From Gemmatimonadaceae bacterium (GTDB lineage: Bacteria > Gemmatimonadota > Gemmatimonadetes > Gemmatimonadales > Gemmatimonadaceae), in NCBI GenBank assembly GCA_035633115.1, contig DASQFN010000045.1:62001-126000 (forward strand): a stretch of 64,000 nucleotides of DNA, read 5' to 3'. Each line of letters starts with the position of its first letter. Position 1 is the first letter of the stretch. Position numbers and translations under genes: made by a program. Under the pieces are notes generated by a model that saw only the letters and a program-made list of their open reading frames with translations, searched no databases and had not been told where the DNA came from. This document shows positions 32,840 through 42,241 of the stretch, piece by piece.

Positions 32840-34231
32840 CTACTGCAGCCCAGCCGTGGCCCTCGGCAGCCACTGGCCGCGCCCTTCCTTTCCCACGACC
32901 GCGTAGTCGTCAACAATTACTTCACCGCGCGACAGCGTTGTGCGCGCGAATCCCGCGAGGTCCCACCCATCAAACGGGGACCAGTCCGCGTTCGTCTCCA
33001 TTGTGTCGCAGCTCACGGTGCGCGTTGAGCTCGGATGAATGATCGCCAGATCAGCGTCGCTGCCCACCTCGATCACTCCCTTCCGCGGATAGAGTCCCAT
33101 GATCTTCGCCGGGTTCGTGCTCAGCTTCGAGACCATCTCCTCCAGCGAAAGCCGCTTCTTCAGAACGCCGTGCGTGTAGGTCACCGGGAGAAGCGTCTCG
33201 AGACCCGGCATTCCCATCGGGATCTTCGTCCAGTCGCCCTCCCACATCGCCTTCTGATCGCGGGTAAACGTGCACGTATCAGTCGAGACGACTGAAACCT
33301 CTCCATCCCTCAATCCCTTCCACAGACGGGCCGAGTCCTTCGGCTTCTTGAGCTGAGGACAGCAGGCATAGAGATGACCGTCCTCGCGATCGAAGCACGT
33401 GTCATCGAGAACCAGGTACTGTGCACAGGTCTCAGCAACGACTGGCACTCCACGCGCCTGCGCCGCCTTCACTATCTCCGTGCCCTCAGCGGTTGACATG
33501 TGGACGATATACAACTGCCCACCCGTCACCTCCGACCACGTCACCACCCGCTGGATCGCCTCGGCCTCGATGAAGTTGGGTCGCGTCATCGCATGAAGCC
33601 GAGCGCCATGCTTCTTCATCAGCTCCGGGGTGTGATGCCGAGCGATCAGCTCGTCGAGCACGCGCGCCGACTCGGCGTGCACGAGGAGCATCGTCCCGTA
33701 CTCCTTCATCTTCTCCAGCGTGCCAAACAGTGCGCGATCGTCCGACTGCCAACCCTCGGACTCGTAGATCATGAACTCCTTGAAGGTGGTGAAGCCGCGG
33801 TCCACCATCCCCTTGATCTGATCCTTGTGCTCGTTCCATCGCGTGATGCAGATGTGGAACGTGTAATCGATCAGCGCTTTCCCTGCGGCCTTCTTCATCC
33901 AGTTGTCTGCGGCCATCTCCAGCGAATCGCCGGCGTATGGGATCGCGAAGTCGATGAGCGTGGTGACGCCACCGCGAGCGCCGGCGCGAGTGCCGCTTCG
34001 ATAGTCGTCCGACGATACAGTGCCGCAGAACGGCAGCTCCAGGTGTACATGGACGTCGAGAACACCAGGGATTACGTGATATCCCGCCGCGTCAATCACG
34101 CGAGTGTTTTGCGTCGGCTGAAGATTCGGGGCAATCGAGGCGATTTTCTCGCCTACGATACCGATGTCGTTGGTGCCCGAGCCCTGCGGCGTGACGACGT
34201 TACCGCCGCGGACTATCGTATCGAAGTTCAT
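32840..34231 (-). CDS. hydA: Dihydropyrimidinase/D-hydantoinase
   Basis: A 463-residue cyclic amidohydrolase. Metal ligands HVH at residues 61-63, the carboxylated lysine Lys151 in GFTTFKEFM, and the later His ligands in MLLVHAES and IVHMSTAEG are present. It hydrolyses 5,6-dihydrouracil or dihydrothymine to N-carbamyl-beta-amino acids. It is the last gene of a leftward operon with PreA, an omega-type aminotransferase and a malonate-semialdehyde dehydrogenase, 11 bases after the aminotransferase. Context favours dihydropyrimidinase over a hydantoin-specific role. The beta-ureidopropionase needed next is not in the window. Confidence 0.9.
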   Translation of the reverse strand: MNFDTIVRGGNVVTPQGSGTNDIGIVGEKIASIAPNLQPTQNTRVIDAAGYHVIPGVLDVHVHLELPFCGTVSSDDYRSGTRAGARGGVTTLIDFAIPYAGDSLEMAADNWMKKAAGKALIDYTFHICITRWNEHKDQIKGMVDRGFTTFKEFMIYESEGWQSDDRALFGTLEKMKEYGTMLLVHAESARVLDELIARHHTPELMKKHGARLHAMTRPNFIEAEAIQRVVTWSEVTGGQLYIVHMSTAEGTEIVKAAQARGVPVVAETCAQYLVLDDTCFDREDGHLYACCPQLKKPKDSARLWKGLRDGEVSVVSTDTCTFTRDQKAMWEGDWTKIPMGMPGLETLLPVTYTHGVLKKRLSLEEMVSKLSTNPAKIMGLYPRKGVIEVGSDADLAIIHPSSTRTVSCDTMETNADWSPFDGWDLAGFARTTLSRGEVIVDDYAVVGKEGRGQWLPRATAGLQ

Positions 34232-34242
34232 TTTGCGGTCGC

Positions 34243-35619
34243 TCAGGTTGACTCTACGGCTTGCAACGCACGATGCAGAACCTCGAGCGCATAATCAGCG
34301 TCCTCGGCCGTGATGCACATTGGCGGCTTGATCCTTACCACGTTGCCGTCGATTCCACCCTTGCCGAGCAATACGCCCATCCCTCGGGCTTCCTCGAGAA
34401 TCTGAAGCGTTTCCGCCTTGGCCGGCTCCTTCGTCGCCCGGTCGCGCACGAACTCGATGCCCAGCATCAGCCCCATTCCACGCACGTCCCCTATCAGATC
34501 GTGCTCGTTCATCAGACGTCTAAGGCCGTCCTTGAGGCGTTTCCCGATGATCTTCGAGTTTTCCTTTAGTCCGTCCTCGTCGATCACCTCGAGGACCGCA
34601 AGACCCGCCGCCATGCACACGGGGTTCCCGCCGAAGGTATTGAAGTGAACGCGCTGGGTGAGAGCCTGCGCAATTTCCATCCTCGTCGTCACTGCCGCGA
34701 GCGGAACGCCGTTGCCGATCCCCTTCGCCATAACTACGAAATCCGGAACGACGTCGAAGTTCTGGAATCCCCAGTAATGCTCGCCCGTGCGGCCGAATCC
34801 GGTCTGCACTTCATCGGCGATGCAGAGGCCGCCGTGCTCACGCACGACCGCGTACGCTTCCTTCAGATAATTCGGCGCACCGTACGTCGTGCCGCCGACT
34901 CCCTGAATCGGCTCCATGATAAAGGCGGCAATCGATCCTGAGGTACCAAAGCGAATGAGATCCTTCAGGTCGGCGACGCTCTTGGTTGCAATCTCCTCCG
35001 GCGTACCCGTGTACGGGCTACGATAGGGATCGGGACACACGGTGTGGTGCACTCCAGTCGCCACGTTGACCGGGTACTTCCACGTGCTGTGCGACGTGAT
35101 CGTGTTGCTCGACGGCGAGGCGCCGTGATATGAGTTCCGAACAGCGATAACGTCGGCATTGCCCGTGTAAAGGCGAGCCATCTGAATCGCGAGATCGTTC
35201 GCCTCGCTGCCGCTGTTGACGAAGTACGTGACGTCGAGGCCTTTCGGCATCTTCGACGCGAGCTTCTTCGCCATCGCTGGCATGTTCGGATGCAGGTAGA
35301 TCGTAGTTGCATGCTGCAGCGTGTCCACCTGCTCCTTGATCTTCGCGGTCACCTTCGGATGGCAGTGGCCACAGGAAACCGTGACTATGCCGGCTAGCAT
35401 GTCGAGATACCGGCGCCCTGCCTCATCGTAGAGGTACTGCATGTATCCCTCGACGATCATCAGCGGCTCCTTGTAGAGCGTGAAGATCGCGGGGTTGCAG
35501 TACTCCTTTCGCATCGCCAGTACCTCGGCGCGCGACGGGCCGGTGTAGGCGCGCGGACGATGATCCGTGTATGGAAGAGTCAGTGTGTCGCTCGGGCGCG
35601 GGGCCAATGTGCTCGTCAT
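34243..35619 (-). CDS. Class III (AGXT2-like) beta-alanine/omega-amino acid aminotransferase
   Basis: A 458-residue PLP enzyme with the class III signature ([16 protein letters not shown]), the Schiff-base Lys in [16 protein letters not shown], and [12 protein letters not shown] for PLP phosphate binding. In this operon it would transaminate beta-alanine or beta-aminoisobutyrate (products of pyrimidine breakdown) to malonate or methylmalonate semialdehyde, the substrate of the dehydrogenase encoded upstream. AGXT2-like enzymes also use glyoxylate as acceptor. A 75-base gap holding a large palindrome separates it from preA. Confidence 0.87.
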   Translation of the reverse strand: MTSTLAPRPSDTLTLPYTDHRPRAYTGPSRAEVLAMRKEYCNPAIFTLYKEPLMIVEGYMQYLYDEAGRRYLDMLAGIVTVSCGHCHPKVTAKIKEQVDTLQHATTIYLHPNMPAMAKKLASKMPKGLDVTYFVNSGSEANDLAIQMARLYTGNADVIAVRNSYHGASPSSNTITSHSTWKYPVNVATGVHHTVCPDPYRSPYTGTPEEIATKSVADLKDLIRFGTSGSIAAFIMEPIQGVGGTTYGAPNYLKEAYAVVREHGGLCIADEVQTGFGRTGEHYWGFQNFDVVPDFVVMAKGIGNGVPLAAVTTRMEIAQALTQRVHFNTFGGNPVCMAAGLAVLEVIDEDGLKENSKIIGKRLKDGLRRLMNEHDLIGDVRGMGLMLGIEFVRDRATKEPAKAETLQILEEARGMGVLLGKGGIDGNVVRIKPPMCITAEDADYALEVLHRALQAVEST

Positions 35620-35638
35620 ATCTTGATTAGGTATTGTC

Positions 35639-35688
35639 GGGCCTCGGTAACCGGCGACCGGTTACCGGTGACCGGCTACCGAGGCCCG
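35639..35688. repeat. Large palindromic intergenic repeat in the pyrimidine operon
   Basis: The outer arms GGGCCTCGGTAACCGG and CCGGCTACCGAGGCCC pair at 15 of 16 positions, and an inner ACCGG-TTA-CCGGT continues the dyad, giving a nearly 50-base hairpin. It lies between preA and the aminotransferase gene. On the transcribed strand the T-run precedes rather than follows it, so it is more likely a REP-like element or mRNA stabiliser than a terminator. Confidence 0.7.
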
Positions 35689-35693
35689 AAAAA

Positions 35694-36833
35694 CTATGCA
35701 GTGGCTTGCGCAGTTTCGGGCGCCGCATATCCCTCCACCACCTCATAGCCACCCGCATAGTCCTCCGGATTCGGGCGGCGGATCTGCGACTGGAGTACAA
35801 CCCGATCGCGGCGCAGCCCGCGGAAATCGTCCAGCGAATGCCAGCCGTCGGTTGCCTCGTGCTTCTCCAGGAAATCCTTGTACTGCTGGTTCAGCCGCTT
35901 GATCACGTTCGGGCCGATCGCGTGATCCAGCATCGCGGCCGTGCACACCTGTATTGTGCCGCAGCCGAGGAGGAAGTAGCTGATCGCCTGGTTCATGTCG
36001 GAAATGCCGCCGATTCCGGAGAAGCTCTTGTCGGGGAACGCCTGCGTGAGCTGCGCCATCTTCGCCAGCGCGAGCGGAAGGATTGCGGGGCCGCCAAGGC
36101 CGCCGCTGGAAACGAAGCCGTCGACGTTGATCTCGAAATCGAGAGTCTCGGGATCGATCAGCGGTAGAGAAGGGAAGGTGTTCGATGAAACGATCGCATC
36201 GGCGCCACCGCGGAAACACGCTGCCGCTTCCTCAACGATGTTCGCGGTCGCCGGAGTGAGCTTGCACCAGACAGGAACTGTCGCGACTGCCTTCACCGAC
36301 TCGGTTACGGTCGAGCAGAGAACCTTGTCCTTACCGATGTTCGACCCCATGTCCTTTCGGTCCATGTGAGGGCACGAGAAGTTGAGCTCCAGCCCGTCGG
36401 CACCGGCGTTCTGACACGCCTGCGCAAGGAGCTGCCAATTGTCATGCTCCTTGTCGTTTCCGGAGCCGGCCATGATTGACGCGATCAGCACTCGGTCTGG
36501 ATATGCCTCCTTGATCCGGCGAATCCGCGGCTCCCACCAGTCGATCGCCTTGTCGGAGATGAGCTCCCAGTTCCATGACGAATGGAGCGCCGCGTTGGGC
36601 TGCTTCTTCATCGAGACGCGCGAGTCTTCAGGGGAAGTTCGCAGGAATTTCGCTTTCGCGCCGTAGACGTTCACCACCGGGTGCAGCCCGATGGTCTTCG
36701 TGACGACTCCGCCCCATCCCGCCTCGAACGCGCGTAGGATATTGCTCTCGGACTCGGTAGGCGGCGCCGAGGAGAGCATGAACGGGTTCTCGAAATGAAT
36801 CCCCGTGAATTGTATGGAGGTGTCAACAGCCAT
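35694..36833 (-). CDS. preA: Dihydropyrimidine dehydrogenase FMN subunit PreA, lacking ferredoxin tail
   Basis: A 379-residue protein of the dihydroorotate/dihydropyrimidine dehydrogenase family: FENPFMLSSAPPT at the start, ELNFSCPHMDRKDMG, WCKLTPATANI, the SSGGLGGPAILPLAL FMN-phosphate site and GIGGISDMNQAISYFLLG. It reduces uracil and thymine. The E. coli PreA (411 residues) ends with two [4Fe-4S] clusters; here the C-terminal ~40 residues contain no cysteine motif and the chain stops short. No PreT partner gene is in the window, so the electron donor is open. Confidence 0.9.
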   Translation of the reverse strand: MAVDTSIQFTGIHFENPFMLSSAPPTESESNILRAFEAGWGGVVTKTIGLHPVVNVYGAKAKFLRTSPEDSRVSMKKQPNAALHSSWNWELISDKAIDWWEPRIRRIKEAYPDRVLIASIMAGSGNDKEHDNWQLLAQACQNAGADGLELNFSCPHMDRKDMGSNIGKDKVLCSTVTESVKAVATVPVWCKLTPATANIVEEAAACFRGGADAIVSSNTFPSLPLIDPETLDFEINVDGFVSSGGLGGPAILPLALAKMAQLTQAFPDKSFSGIGGISDMNQAISYFLLGCGTIQVCTAAMLDHAIGPNVIKRLNQQYKDFLEKHEATDGWHSLDDFRGLRRDRVVLQSQIRRPNPEDYAGGYEVVEGYAAPETAQATA

Positions 36834-36871
36834 CGCTATCTCCTGATTGTTAATCCGTAGTCCGAAGTTCA

Positions 36872-36910
36872 GTCCGCAGTCCGCAGTGTCGTACCGCAGT
36901 CCGCAGTGTC
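36872..36910. repeat. Short tandem repeat at the mmsA 3' end
   Basis: The 17-base unit CCGCAGTCCGCAGTGTC occurs twice exactly 20 bases apart (36874-36890 and 36894-36910), with degenerate copies just to the left (36857-36871). The second copy ends over the mmsA stop codon. The core GTCCGCAGT occurs three times here (36872, 36879, 36899), and its reverse complement recurs in the mrp linker. Confidence 0.7.
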
Positions 36911-38363
36911 AGCTCATCCAGTTAGTGCCGTGCTCCACGTTCCACTTCGTCGTCATCTTCTTGGAGCGAGTCCAGAACTCGATCGACCCCTTTCCGGTGA
37001 TATCGCCAACACCGAAACGAGACTCGTTCCATCCCCCAAAAGAGAACGGCTCACGAGGAACGGGCACGCCGACGTTTACGCCGACCATCCCCGCACTCGC
37101 ATTCTCCATCACGTACCGGGCTGTCCCGCCGCTTTCCGTAAACACCGACGCGGCGTTCCCATACGGCGACGCGTTCTCGATCTCGAGCGCCTTGTCGATA
37201 TTGTTCGCCCGCACAATCGCGAGCACCGGCCCGAATACCTCTTCCTGGGCAATCCGCATGTCAGGAGTGACGTGATCGATGATCGTCGGCCCGACGTAAT
37301 AACCCTTCTCCTTGCCGGGCACGACCGTCTTTCTACCGTCAACGAGCACCGTCGCACCCGCCTGTTCGGCTTCAGTGATGTACTTCTCGATTCTCTCGCG
37401 CGCTTCCTCAGAGATGACCGGTCCGAGATTCTCTCCGGGCACGATCTTTTTCGCGTAATCGATCATCCGCTGGATGATGTGATCGGTGTCGGAGACAGCG
37501 ACCATCACGGACGCAGCCATGCAGCGCTGGCCGGCGCAGCCGGACATCGACGCGACGACATTGGATGAAGTCATCTCCAGATCGGCGTCCGGCATGACGA
37601 TCAGATGATTCTTCGCCCCGCCAAGCGCCAGCACCCGCTTGAGATTCGCCGTCCCCCTGCGATAGACGAGCTTCGCAACCTTGGTCGAGCCGACGAAGCT
37701 GATTGCCTCGATCCCCGAGTGATCGCAAATCGCCTCTACGACATCTCTGCCGCCGTGGACCACCTGGAACACGCCCTCCGGCAATCCCGCCTCGCGCAGC
37801 AGCTCGGCGATGCGATTGCTCGATAGGGGAACCAGCTCCGACGGCTTGAGGATCATGCAGTTGCCGAGCGCGACCGCGTTTGGGATCGTCCAGTTCGGCA
37901 CCATGTTCGGAAAGTTGAACGGCGTGATGGACGCTACGACTCCAATCGGGAACCGCTCGATCCGGCACTCGACGCCGCGGCTCACCTCGAGGACTTCGCC
38001 GGCCGCAATCTGAGGCAGCGAACAGGCGAACTCCGTCAGCTCCATGGACTTGAGAATCTCGGCCCGCGCCTCGCCGTGGACTTTTCCATTCTCTTCGGTG
38101 ACCAGAGCGGTCAGCTCGTCGATGTTCTTCTCGAGGAGCGTCCGGTAGCGGAAGAAAACCTGAACACGCTCCTTGATCGGGAGTTGAGACCATGCGGGGA
38201 AGGCAGCGCGGGCGGCGGTAACCGCGGCGTCGACGTCATCGCGCGAGGAAAGGGGCACGCGCGAAATGACAGACCCGTCGCCAGGGTTGTAGACGTCAAT
38301 AAACGAATGGCCGCCTGCGACAAATCGGCCGCCGACATAGTTCCTGACTTCAGGGTATTTCAT
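36909..38363 (-). CDS. mmsA: CoA-acylating (methyl)malonate-semialdehyde dehydrogenase
   Basis: About 484 residues. An aldehyde dehydrogenase with the catalytic Cys in GCAGQRCMAAS, the ITPFNFPNMVPNWTIPNA block and GSTKVAKLVY for NAD binding, as in MmsA/IolA. It converts methylmalonate or malonate semialdehyde to propionyl- or acetyl-CoA with NAD+. As first gene of the pyrimidine operon it would finish the degradation of beta-alanine and beta-aminoisobutyrate. ATG 38363 (MKYPEVRNYVGG) is chosen; codons at 38369 and 38411 are open too, without an evident ribosome-binding site. Confidence 0.92.
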   Translation of the reverse strand: MKYPEVRNYVGGRFVAGGHSFIDVYNPGDGSVISRVPLSSRDDVDAAVTAARAAFPAWSQLPIKERVQVFFRYRTLLEKNIDELTALVTEENGKVHGEARAEILKSMELTEFACSLPQIAAGEVLEVSRGVECRIERFPIGVVASITPFNFPNMVPNWTIPNAVALGNCMILKPSELVPLSSNRIAELLREAGLPEGVFQVVHGGRDVVEAICDHSGIEAISFVGSTKVAKLVYRRGTANLKRVLALGGAKNHLIVMPDADLEMTSSNVVASMSGCAGQRCMAASVMVAVSDTDHIIQRMIDYAKKIVPGENLGPVISEEARERIEKYITEAEQAGATVLVDGRKTVVPGKEKGYYVGPTIIDHVTPDMRIAQEEVFGPVLAIVRANNIDKALEIENASPYGNAASVFTESGGTARYVMENASAGMVGVNVGVPVPREPFSFGGWNESRFGVGDITGKGSIEFWTRSKKMTTKWNVEHGTNWMS

Positions 38364-38471
38364 GCCCATACCATAGAGGAAGGACTGTTCTGAAACTGCT
38401 ATCGAAACCACGACCGGGCAAGGGATTGTACTCCGCTGCGGCGAGCGATTCGCCGCACTCCGGATGGGCTC

Positions 38472-38741
38472 TCAGACAGCTCGCGGGCGGCGCGCTGGCA
38501 CCCCGTCGAGCATTCCTCGCACGCTGATATCCTCATCAAGGTCCGGCCAGTGAATTCCCTGGCCATCGCCGATAATCTCGTAGTTGCAGCGCTGCGCCGG
38601 TGTTGCTTCGGAGAGGCGCCATGACCAAGTCAAAGGCACGCTTATGGCACGCCCGTCAGCGAGATGCGCGGTTATGGAGTCGGCTGAGACTTCCAGCGAT
38701 TGTACCCGAGGATCACTACCTGTTTTCGCCGCAGTGCTCAT
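38472..38741 (-). CDS. DUF2442 small protein
   Basis: About 89 residues. ATG 38741 has GGAGG 6-7 bases upstream; the frame extends further but that part is not needed. The core VQSLEVSADSITAHLADGRAISVPLTW and the closing GIHWPDLDEDISVRGML are the DUF2442 pattern. These proteins often pair with a DUF4160 partner and are suspected antitoxins. No intact DUF4160 gene is next to it. It is downstream of the TPR gene on the same strand. Confidence 0.82.
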   Translation of the reverse strand: MSTAAKTGSDPRVQSLEVSADSITAHLADGRAISVPLTWSWRLSEATPAQRCNYEIIGDGQGIHWPDLDEDISVRGMLDGVPARRPRAV

Positions 38742-38837
38742 ACCATGCCTCCAGAACGCGATGGCGATGCTCAAAGATAAAAATGAATGCGCCAACTGAC
38801 GAATCGTTGCCGCCAACCCAGGCTTGAGCACCGGGAG

Positions 38838-40499
38838 TCAACGACCCCCGGCTATCCTCCGCGCGGCGATCAGCTCTGGGCGACCGGGCTTGTCAGCACG
38901 CGCGGCGATCTTCGAGAGCTGCGCGTAGTACAATCGGGCGGCGGCACGATTTCCGGCCGCCATCGCGGCCCTGGCGGCTCCGGCCACAGCGCGGAATCGG
39001 CGGGGCTCGATCCTTAGCGTAAGCTCGAATTCCTTCAGCGCTTCGGCGGGCCGGTTCAGCTCCAGCAGCATCTCGCCGAGTAGCTCGCGAGCCGGGGCGA
39101 TCGGGCCCGGTGTGACAGCGCTTTTCTCAGTCGCGTACTCACGCTCGGCTGCCTCGCGCATCGTGGCCAGGGCCTCGTCTTTTCTTCCTCGAGCAAGCGC
39201 CAGCCATGCCGACGCGCCGCGAATCTGAATTTCGGTCTGCTCGGTCCAGTACTTCTCATTTTGTCGGGCGAGCTCGTCGCGGATTCTATGGAGCTTGTCG
39301 ATCTCAGACTTCGCGATCGCGGTGTCGCTGATGCGCGCTGCCCCGATCGCGCGAGCGAAATGCGTGATAGCGTCGGCGAAAGGGAATGGACTCTTCTTGA
39401 CGGTGAGTTGCGCGGCGTCACGCCATGAGCCGCGCTCCAGTGCGTAACGAGCCGGCATCGCGGCCATCGCGAAATATCCGGCCATCGGCGGAGCTGCCGA
39501 AGCTGGTTTCGTCGGATCGAAGCGTGTAACGATCTGCGGGATGCTTTCGCGCAGCGCCCGCGCAGCGCGGTCCTGACCCGTCTGAAGGTACGCGTACATC
39601 ATATAGTCGCTGGCATGCAGCTCTTCAGCACCGGAAAGTTCCCGCCGCGCCGCGACCTTACTGGCGAAGTTGCCCTCGATCGACTGCTGCCAGTCCCCGA
39701 CACGCGTGTACGTATGCGACGGCATGTGAAGCGCGTGCGGGATGGATGGAGCGATTTTCGAGTAAGCGTCCGCGGCTTTAAGCGCGCGCGAGGCGAGCGG
39801 CGGGATGTCGTAGCTGTGGATGATGTAATGCGCGAGTCCCGGATGATCCGGATACTTTCTTACGAGACTCTCGAGGATTGCGCCGGCCTCGAGCTGATTC
39901 GCATAGGTCTTGTCGGCGGGATCGGCCGCTATCGCGAGTGCAAGCGCGTGGAATAGCGCAGCTTCCGTGTCATCGGGATAGCGCCTTGCAAGCGCGCTCA
40001 TTGCATCGCGATATGCGGCGAGGCGCTTCAGCTGATCGATTGTCCCGGCGTTTTCGTAGAGGAGTGCCACCGCGGCAACGTAGTCCTTCTCGCGCTGGGT
40101 CCGGCTGCCCGTCGTCCTCGCATGCTGCACCGCGTCGAGCGCGGTCTCGATCGCCTTCGCGGTTTTCATGCCCGGAGCAAACGGGTTACCCCACGCGCTC
40201 AGGGCGAGACCCCAGTACGCGATCCCGCAAGTGGGGTCGGCCTTGAGAGTGGCGTTGAAGCCTTCGATCGCGTTGCGGAACTCGAATGAGTGAAGAAAGG
40301 CGACAGCGCGGTTGAACACCGGCTGCGCTCCACGGGAGCACGATGTCGCGAAGTGAACGGTGCCGAGCTTCTGCTGCGGCGGTACACCCTGCGCATGGAG
40401 CCGCGAGCCGAAGCTCCATAGAGCGAGGAGCATGACAACAGTCACGCGGAGTGTTTGCGAAGTCACCTCTCTCAACACCATTCGATAAAATCGCATCAT
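38838..40499 (-). CDS. Secreted TPR-repeat protein
   Basis: About 553 residues. The start at ATG 40499 (or 40496) overlaps the sulfatase stop and has GGAG 5 bases upstream, indicating translational coupling. A signal peptide spans residues ~10-38 (LRVTVVMLLALWSFGS, cut after HAQ). The mature protein has repeated helix pairs with TPR spacing, including FHSxE-type (FLHSFEFRNAIEGFNATLKADP), YWGLALSAWGN, YIIHSYDIPPLA and HMPSHTYTRVGDW. This family is widespread as periplasmic or secreted proteins of unknown role. Its coupling to a sulfatase suggests a joint process. Confidence 0.82.
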   Translation of the reverse strand: MMRFYRMVLREVTSQTLRVTVVMLLALWSFGSRLHAQGVPPQQKLGTVHFATSCSRGAQPVFNRAVAFLHSFEFRNAIEGFNATLKADPTCGIAYWGLALSAWGNPFAPGMKTAKAIETALDAVQHARTTGSRTQREKDYVAAVALLYENAGTIDQLKRLAAYRDAMSALARRYPDDTEAALFHALALAIAADPADKTYANQLEAGAILESLVRKYPDHPGLAHYIIHSYDIPPLASRALKAADAYSKIAPSIPHALHMPSHTYTRVGDWQQSIEGNFASKVAARRELSGAEELHASDYMMYAYLQTGQDRAARALRESIPQIVTRFDPTKPASAAPPMAGYFAMAAMPARYALERGSWRDAAQLTVKKSPFPFADAITHFARAIGAARISDTAIAKSEIDKLHRIRDELARQNEKYWTEQTEIQIRGASAWLALARGRKDEALATMREAAEREYATEKSAVTPGPIAPARELLGEMLLELNRPAEALKEFELTLRIEPRRFRAVAGAARAAMAAGNRAAARLYYAQLSKIAARADKPGRPELIAARRIAGGR

Positions 40500-41890
40500 C
40501 GGTACTCCGGCGGTGCGGCGTTCGGCGACGGGTACCACCTTGGTTTCGCAAGCTGATCGCTCCAGCGAAGCCAGACGGCAGCGAGCTCGCGAACCTTGTC
40601 GGGGTTCGCGGCCGCGAGGTTCTTTGTCTCGCCGATGTCAGTTTTCAGGTTGTAAAGCTCCGCGGCGAGCAGGTCTTTCATGCCGACGCTGTCCTTCCGG
40701 GGCAGTCCATCGTGCATCTTCACAAGCTTCCAGTCACCCTGGCGAACAGCCATCATCCCGCCGAGCCGCCAGTAGAGCACGTCGTGTGGCGATCCGGACG
40801 CCGCACCGGTGAGGAAGGGGAGAAGGTTCACGCCGTCGAGCTTCCATTCGGAATTCACCGGTATCCCTGCCGCTGCGAGCGAAGTTGCGAACACATCATG
40901 CTGAATGATCGGGCGCGAGTCTGTTCGCCCCTCGGGAATGTGTCCCTTCCAGCGTATGATGAATGGCACGCGGACCCCGCCTTCCCACATTTGTCGCTTT
41001 GAGCCTCGTAACGGCGCATTGCTCGAGGCGTTGTCGCCTGCCATTCTTATCGGCCCCCCGTTGTCGCTGAAGAAGAAGATCAGCGTGTTCTCATCCAGCC
41101 CCTCGGTGCGCAGCGCCGCCATCGTTTTGCCGATGCCGTCGTCCATAGCGGACAACATTGCAGCATACGTGCGACGCCGTTGGTCGGCGATGCGGGGAAA
41201 TCTCGCGACGTAACGTTCGGTCGCCTCGAGCGGCAAGTGCGGGGCATTGAAGGCGAGATAGAGAAAGAACGGCCGCGACCGGTGCCGCTTGATGAAATCG
41301 GCTGACCGGTCGGCAAGCGCTTCCGTGAGGTAAGCCGCTGCAGGCACGACTGACCTTCCGTCGACCATATCAGTGGTGGTGTCGCCGGCATGGGATGGCA
41401 TGTACGAATGCGCAGCACCCAGAAAGCCGAAAAACTCGTCGAATCCCCGCTCCAGCGGATGAAATCGAGGAGCGGATCCAAGGTGCCATTTGCCGATTAC
41501 GGCCGTTCGGTAGCCCGCTGCCTTTAGACGATCCGCAATAGTGCGTTCCTCCACAGGCAGGCCCCACTCGTTAGAGCCCGGACCGACGATATTCATCTCG
41601 TGTCCGAACCGTTGCGGATAGCGCCCCGTCATTAGCCCGGCACGAGTGGGGCTGCAGAAGGGTCCGCTGACGTAGCCGTCAGTGAATCGAATACCGGTCG
41701 CGGCCAGCGCATCGATGTTGGGCGTGGAAATGTCCTTGCTGCCGTGCACGCCGATATCCGCGTAACCCATGTCGTCGGCGACGATGACGACGATGTTGGG
41801 TAGCCTGGTCTGGGCGTCTGCCGAACGACTGAGTGTCGCAAGAGCGAATGCGACGACGACCGACGCGGCTAACCATGCGACTCGCTTCAT
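40496..41890 (-). CDS. Secreted sulfatase (arylsulfatase type)
   Basis: A 464-residue type I sulfatase. GGAGG lies 5 bases before ATG 41890. A Sec signal covers residues 1-26 (ends ADAQ). Metal ligands are VADD at 38-41 and the late FFSDNGGP. The formylglycine site is Cys79 in CSPTRAGLMTGR, followed by KWHLG. Cys-type sulfatases need a formylglycine-generating enzyme. It hydrolyses sulfate esters of carbohydrates or aryl compounds in the periplasm; the substrate cannot be told. The longer open frame to 42190 overlaps the divergent NifU-like gene and is rejected. Confidence 0.9.
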   Translation of the reverse strand: MKRVAWLAASVVVAFALATLSRSADAQTRLPNIVVIVADDMGYADIGVHGSKDISTPNIDALAATGIRFTDGYVSGPFCSPTRAGLMTGRYPQRFGHEMNIVGPGSNEWGLPVEERTIADRLKAAGYRTAVIGKWHLGSAPRFHPLERGFDEFFGFLGAAHSYMPSHAGDTTTDMVDGRSVVPAAAYLTEALADRSADFIKRHRSRPFFLYLAFNAPHLPLEATERYVARFPRIADQRRRTYAAMLSAMDDGIGKTMAALRTEGLDENTLIFFFSDNGGPIRMAGDNASSNAPLRGSKRQMWEGGVRVPFIIRWKGHIPEGRTDSRPIIQHDVFATSLAAAGIPVNSEWKLDGVNLLPFLTGAASGSPHDVLYWRLGGMMAVRQGDWKLVKMHDGLPRKDSVGMKDLLAAELYNLKTDIGETKNLAAANPDKVRELAAVWLRWSDQLAKPRWYPSPNAAPPEYR

Positions 41891-41968
41891 GAAGTCCTCC
41901 AACAGGAAATCTATGATGGATTCACCATGAGGTAGCGACCACATTGCCGCTACTCTATCTTGCGACGC

Positions 41969-42241
41969 ATGAGCGTTCTTCGACGGAGAAGCGAGCGTGC
42001 CGCCGCGGCGGTCGAGCGTAATATCACAAATGTGCTCGCCGAAGTCGGTCCATTGCTGAGGATCGAGCACTGTCGTATCGAAGTCGCTGAATACTTCGGC
42101 GCCACCGGCCAGGTGACGCTGCGAATAGACGGCACCTGCCCCGATTGCGATCTCTCGCCAGCTACTTTCATGCCGGCGATCGAGGCGCATCTCAAGCTGC
42201 GAGTTCCGGAGGTGCGAGAAGTCCGCGTGATCGACAAGTGA
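41969..42241 (+). CDS. NifU C-terminal domain (Nfu-like) iron-sulfur scaffold
   Basis: A 90-residue protein of the NifU_C family, with IEVAEYFGATGQVTLRIDGTCPDCDLSPATF. The CxxC (CPDC) bridges a [4Fe-4S] cluster between two monomers in family members. ATG 41969 is used. Its stop overlaps the GTG start of mrp (GTGA), tying it to another iron-sulfur cluster carrier. It is divergent from the sulfatase with a 78-base gap that must contain both promoters. Confidence 0.85.
   Translation: MSVLRRRSERAAAAVERNITNVLAEVGPLLRIEHCRIEVAEYFGATGQVTLRIDGTCPDCDLSPATFMPAIEAHLKLRVPEVREVRVIDK

Noticed and set aside
38716-38805. Possible DUF4160 tail upstream of DUF2442
   Set aside because: A frame encodes EHRHRVLEAWYEHC, which loosely resembles a DUF4160 C-terminus overlapping the DUF2442 start, but the residues before it do not fit the family, so a remnant cannot be supported.
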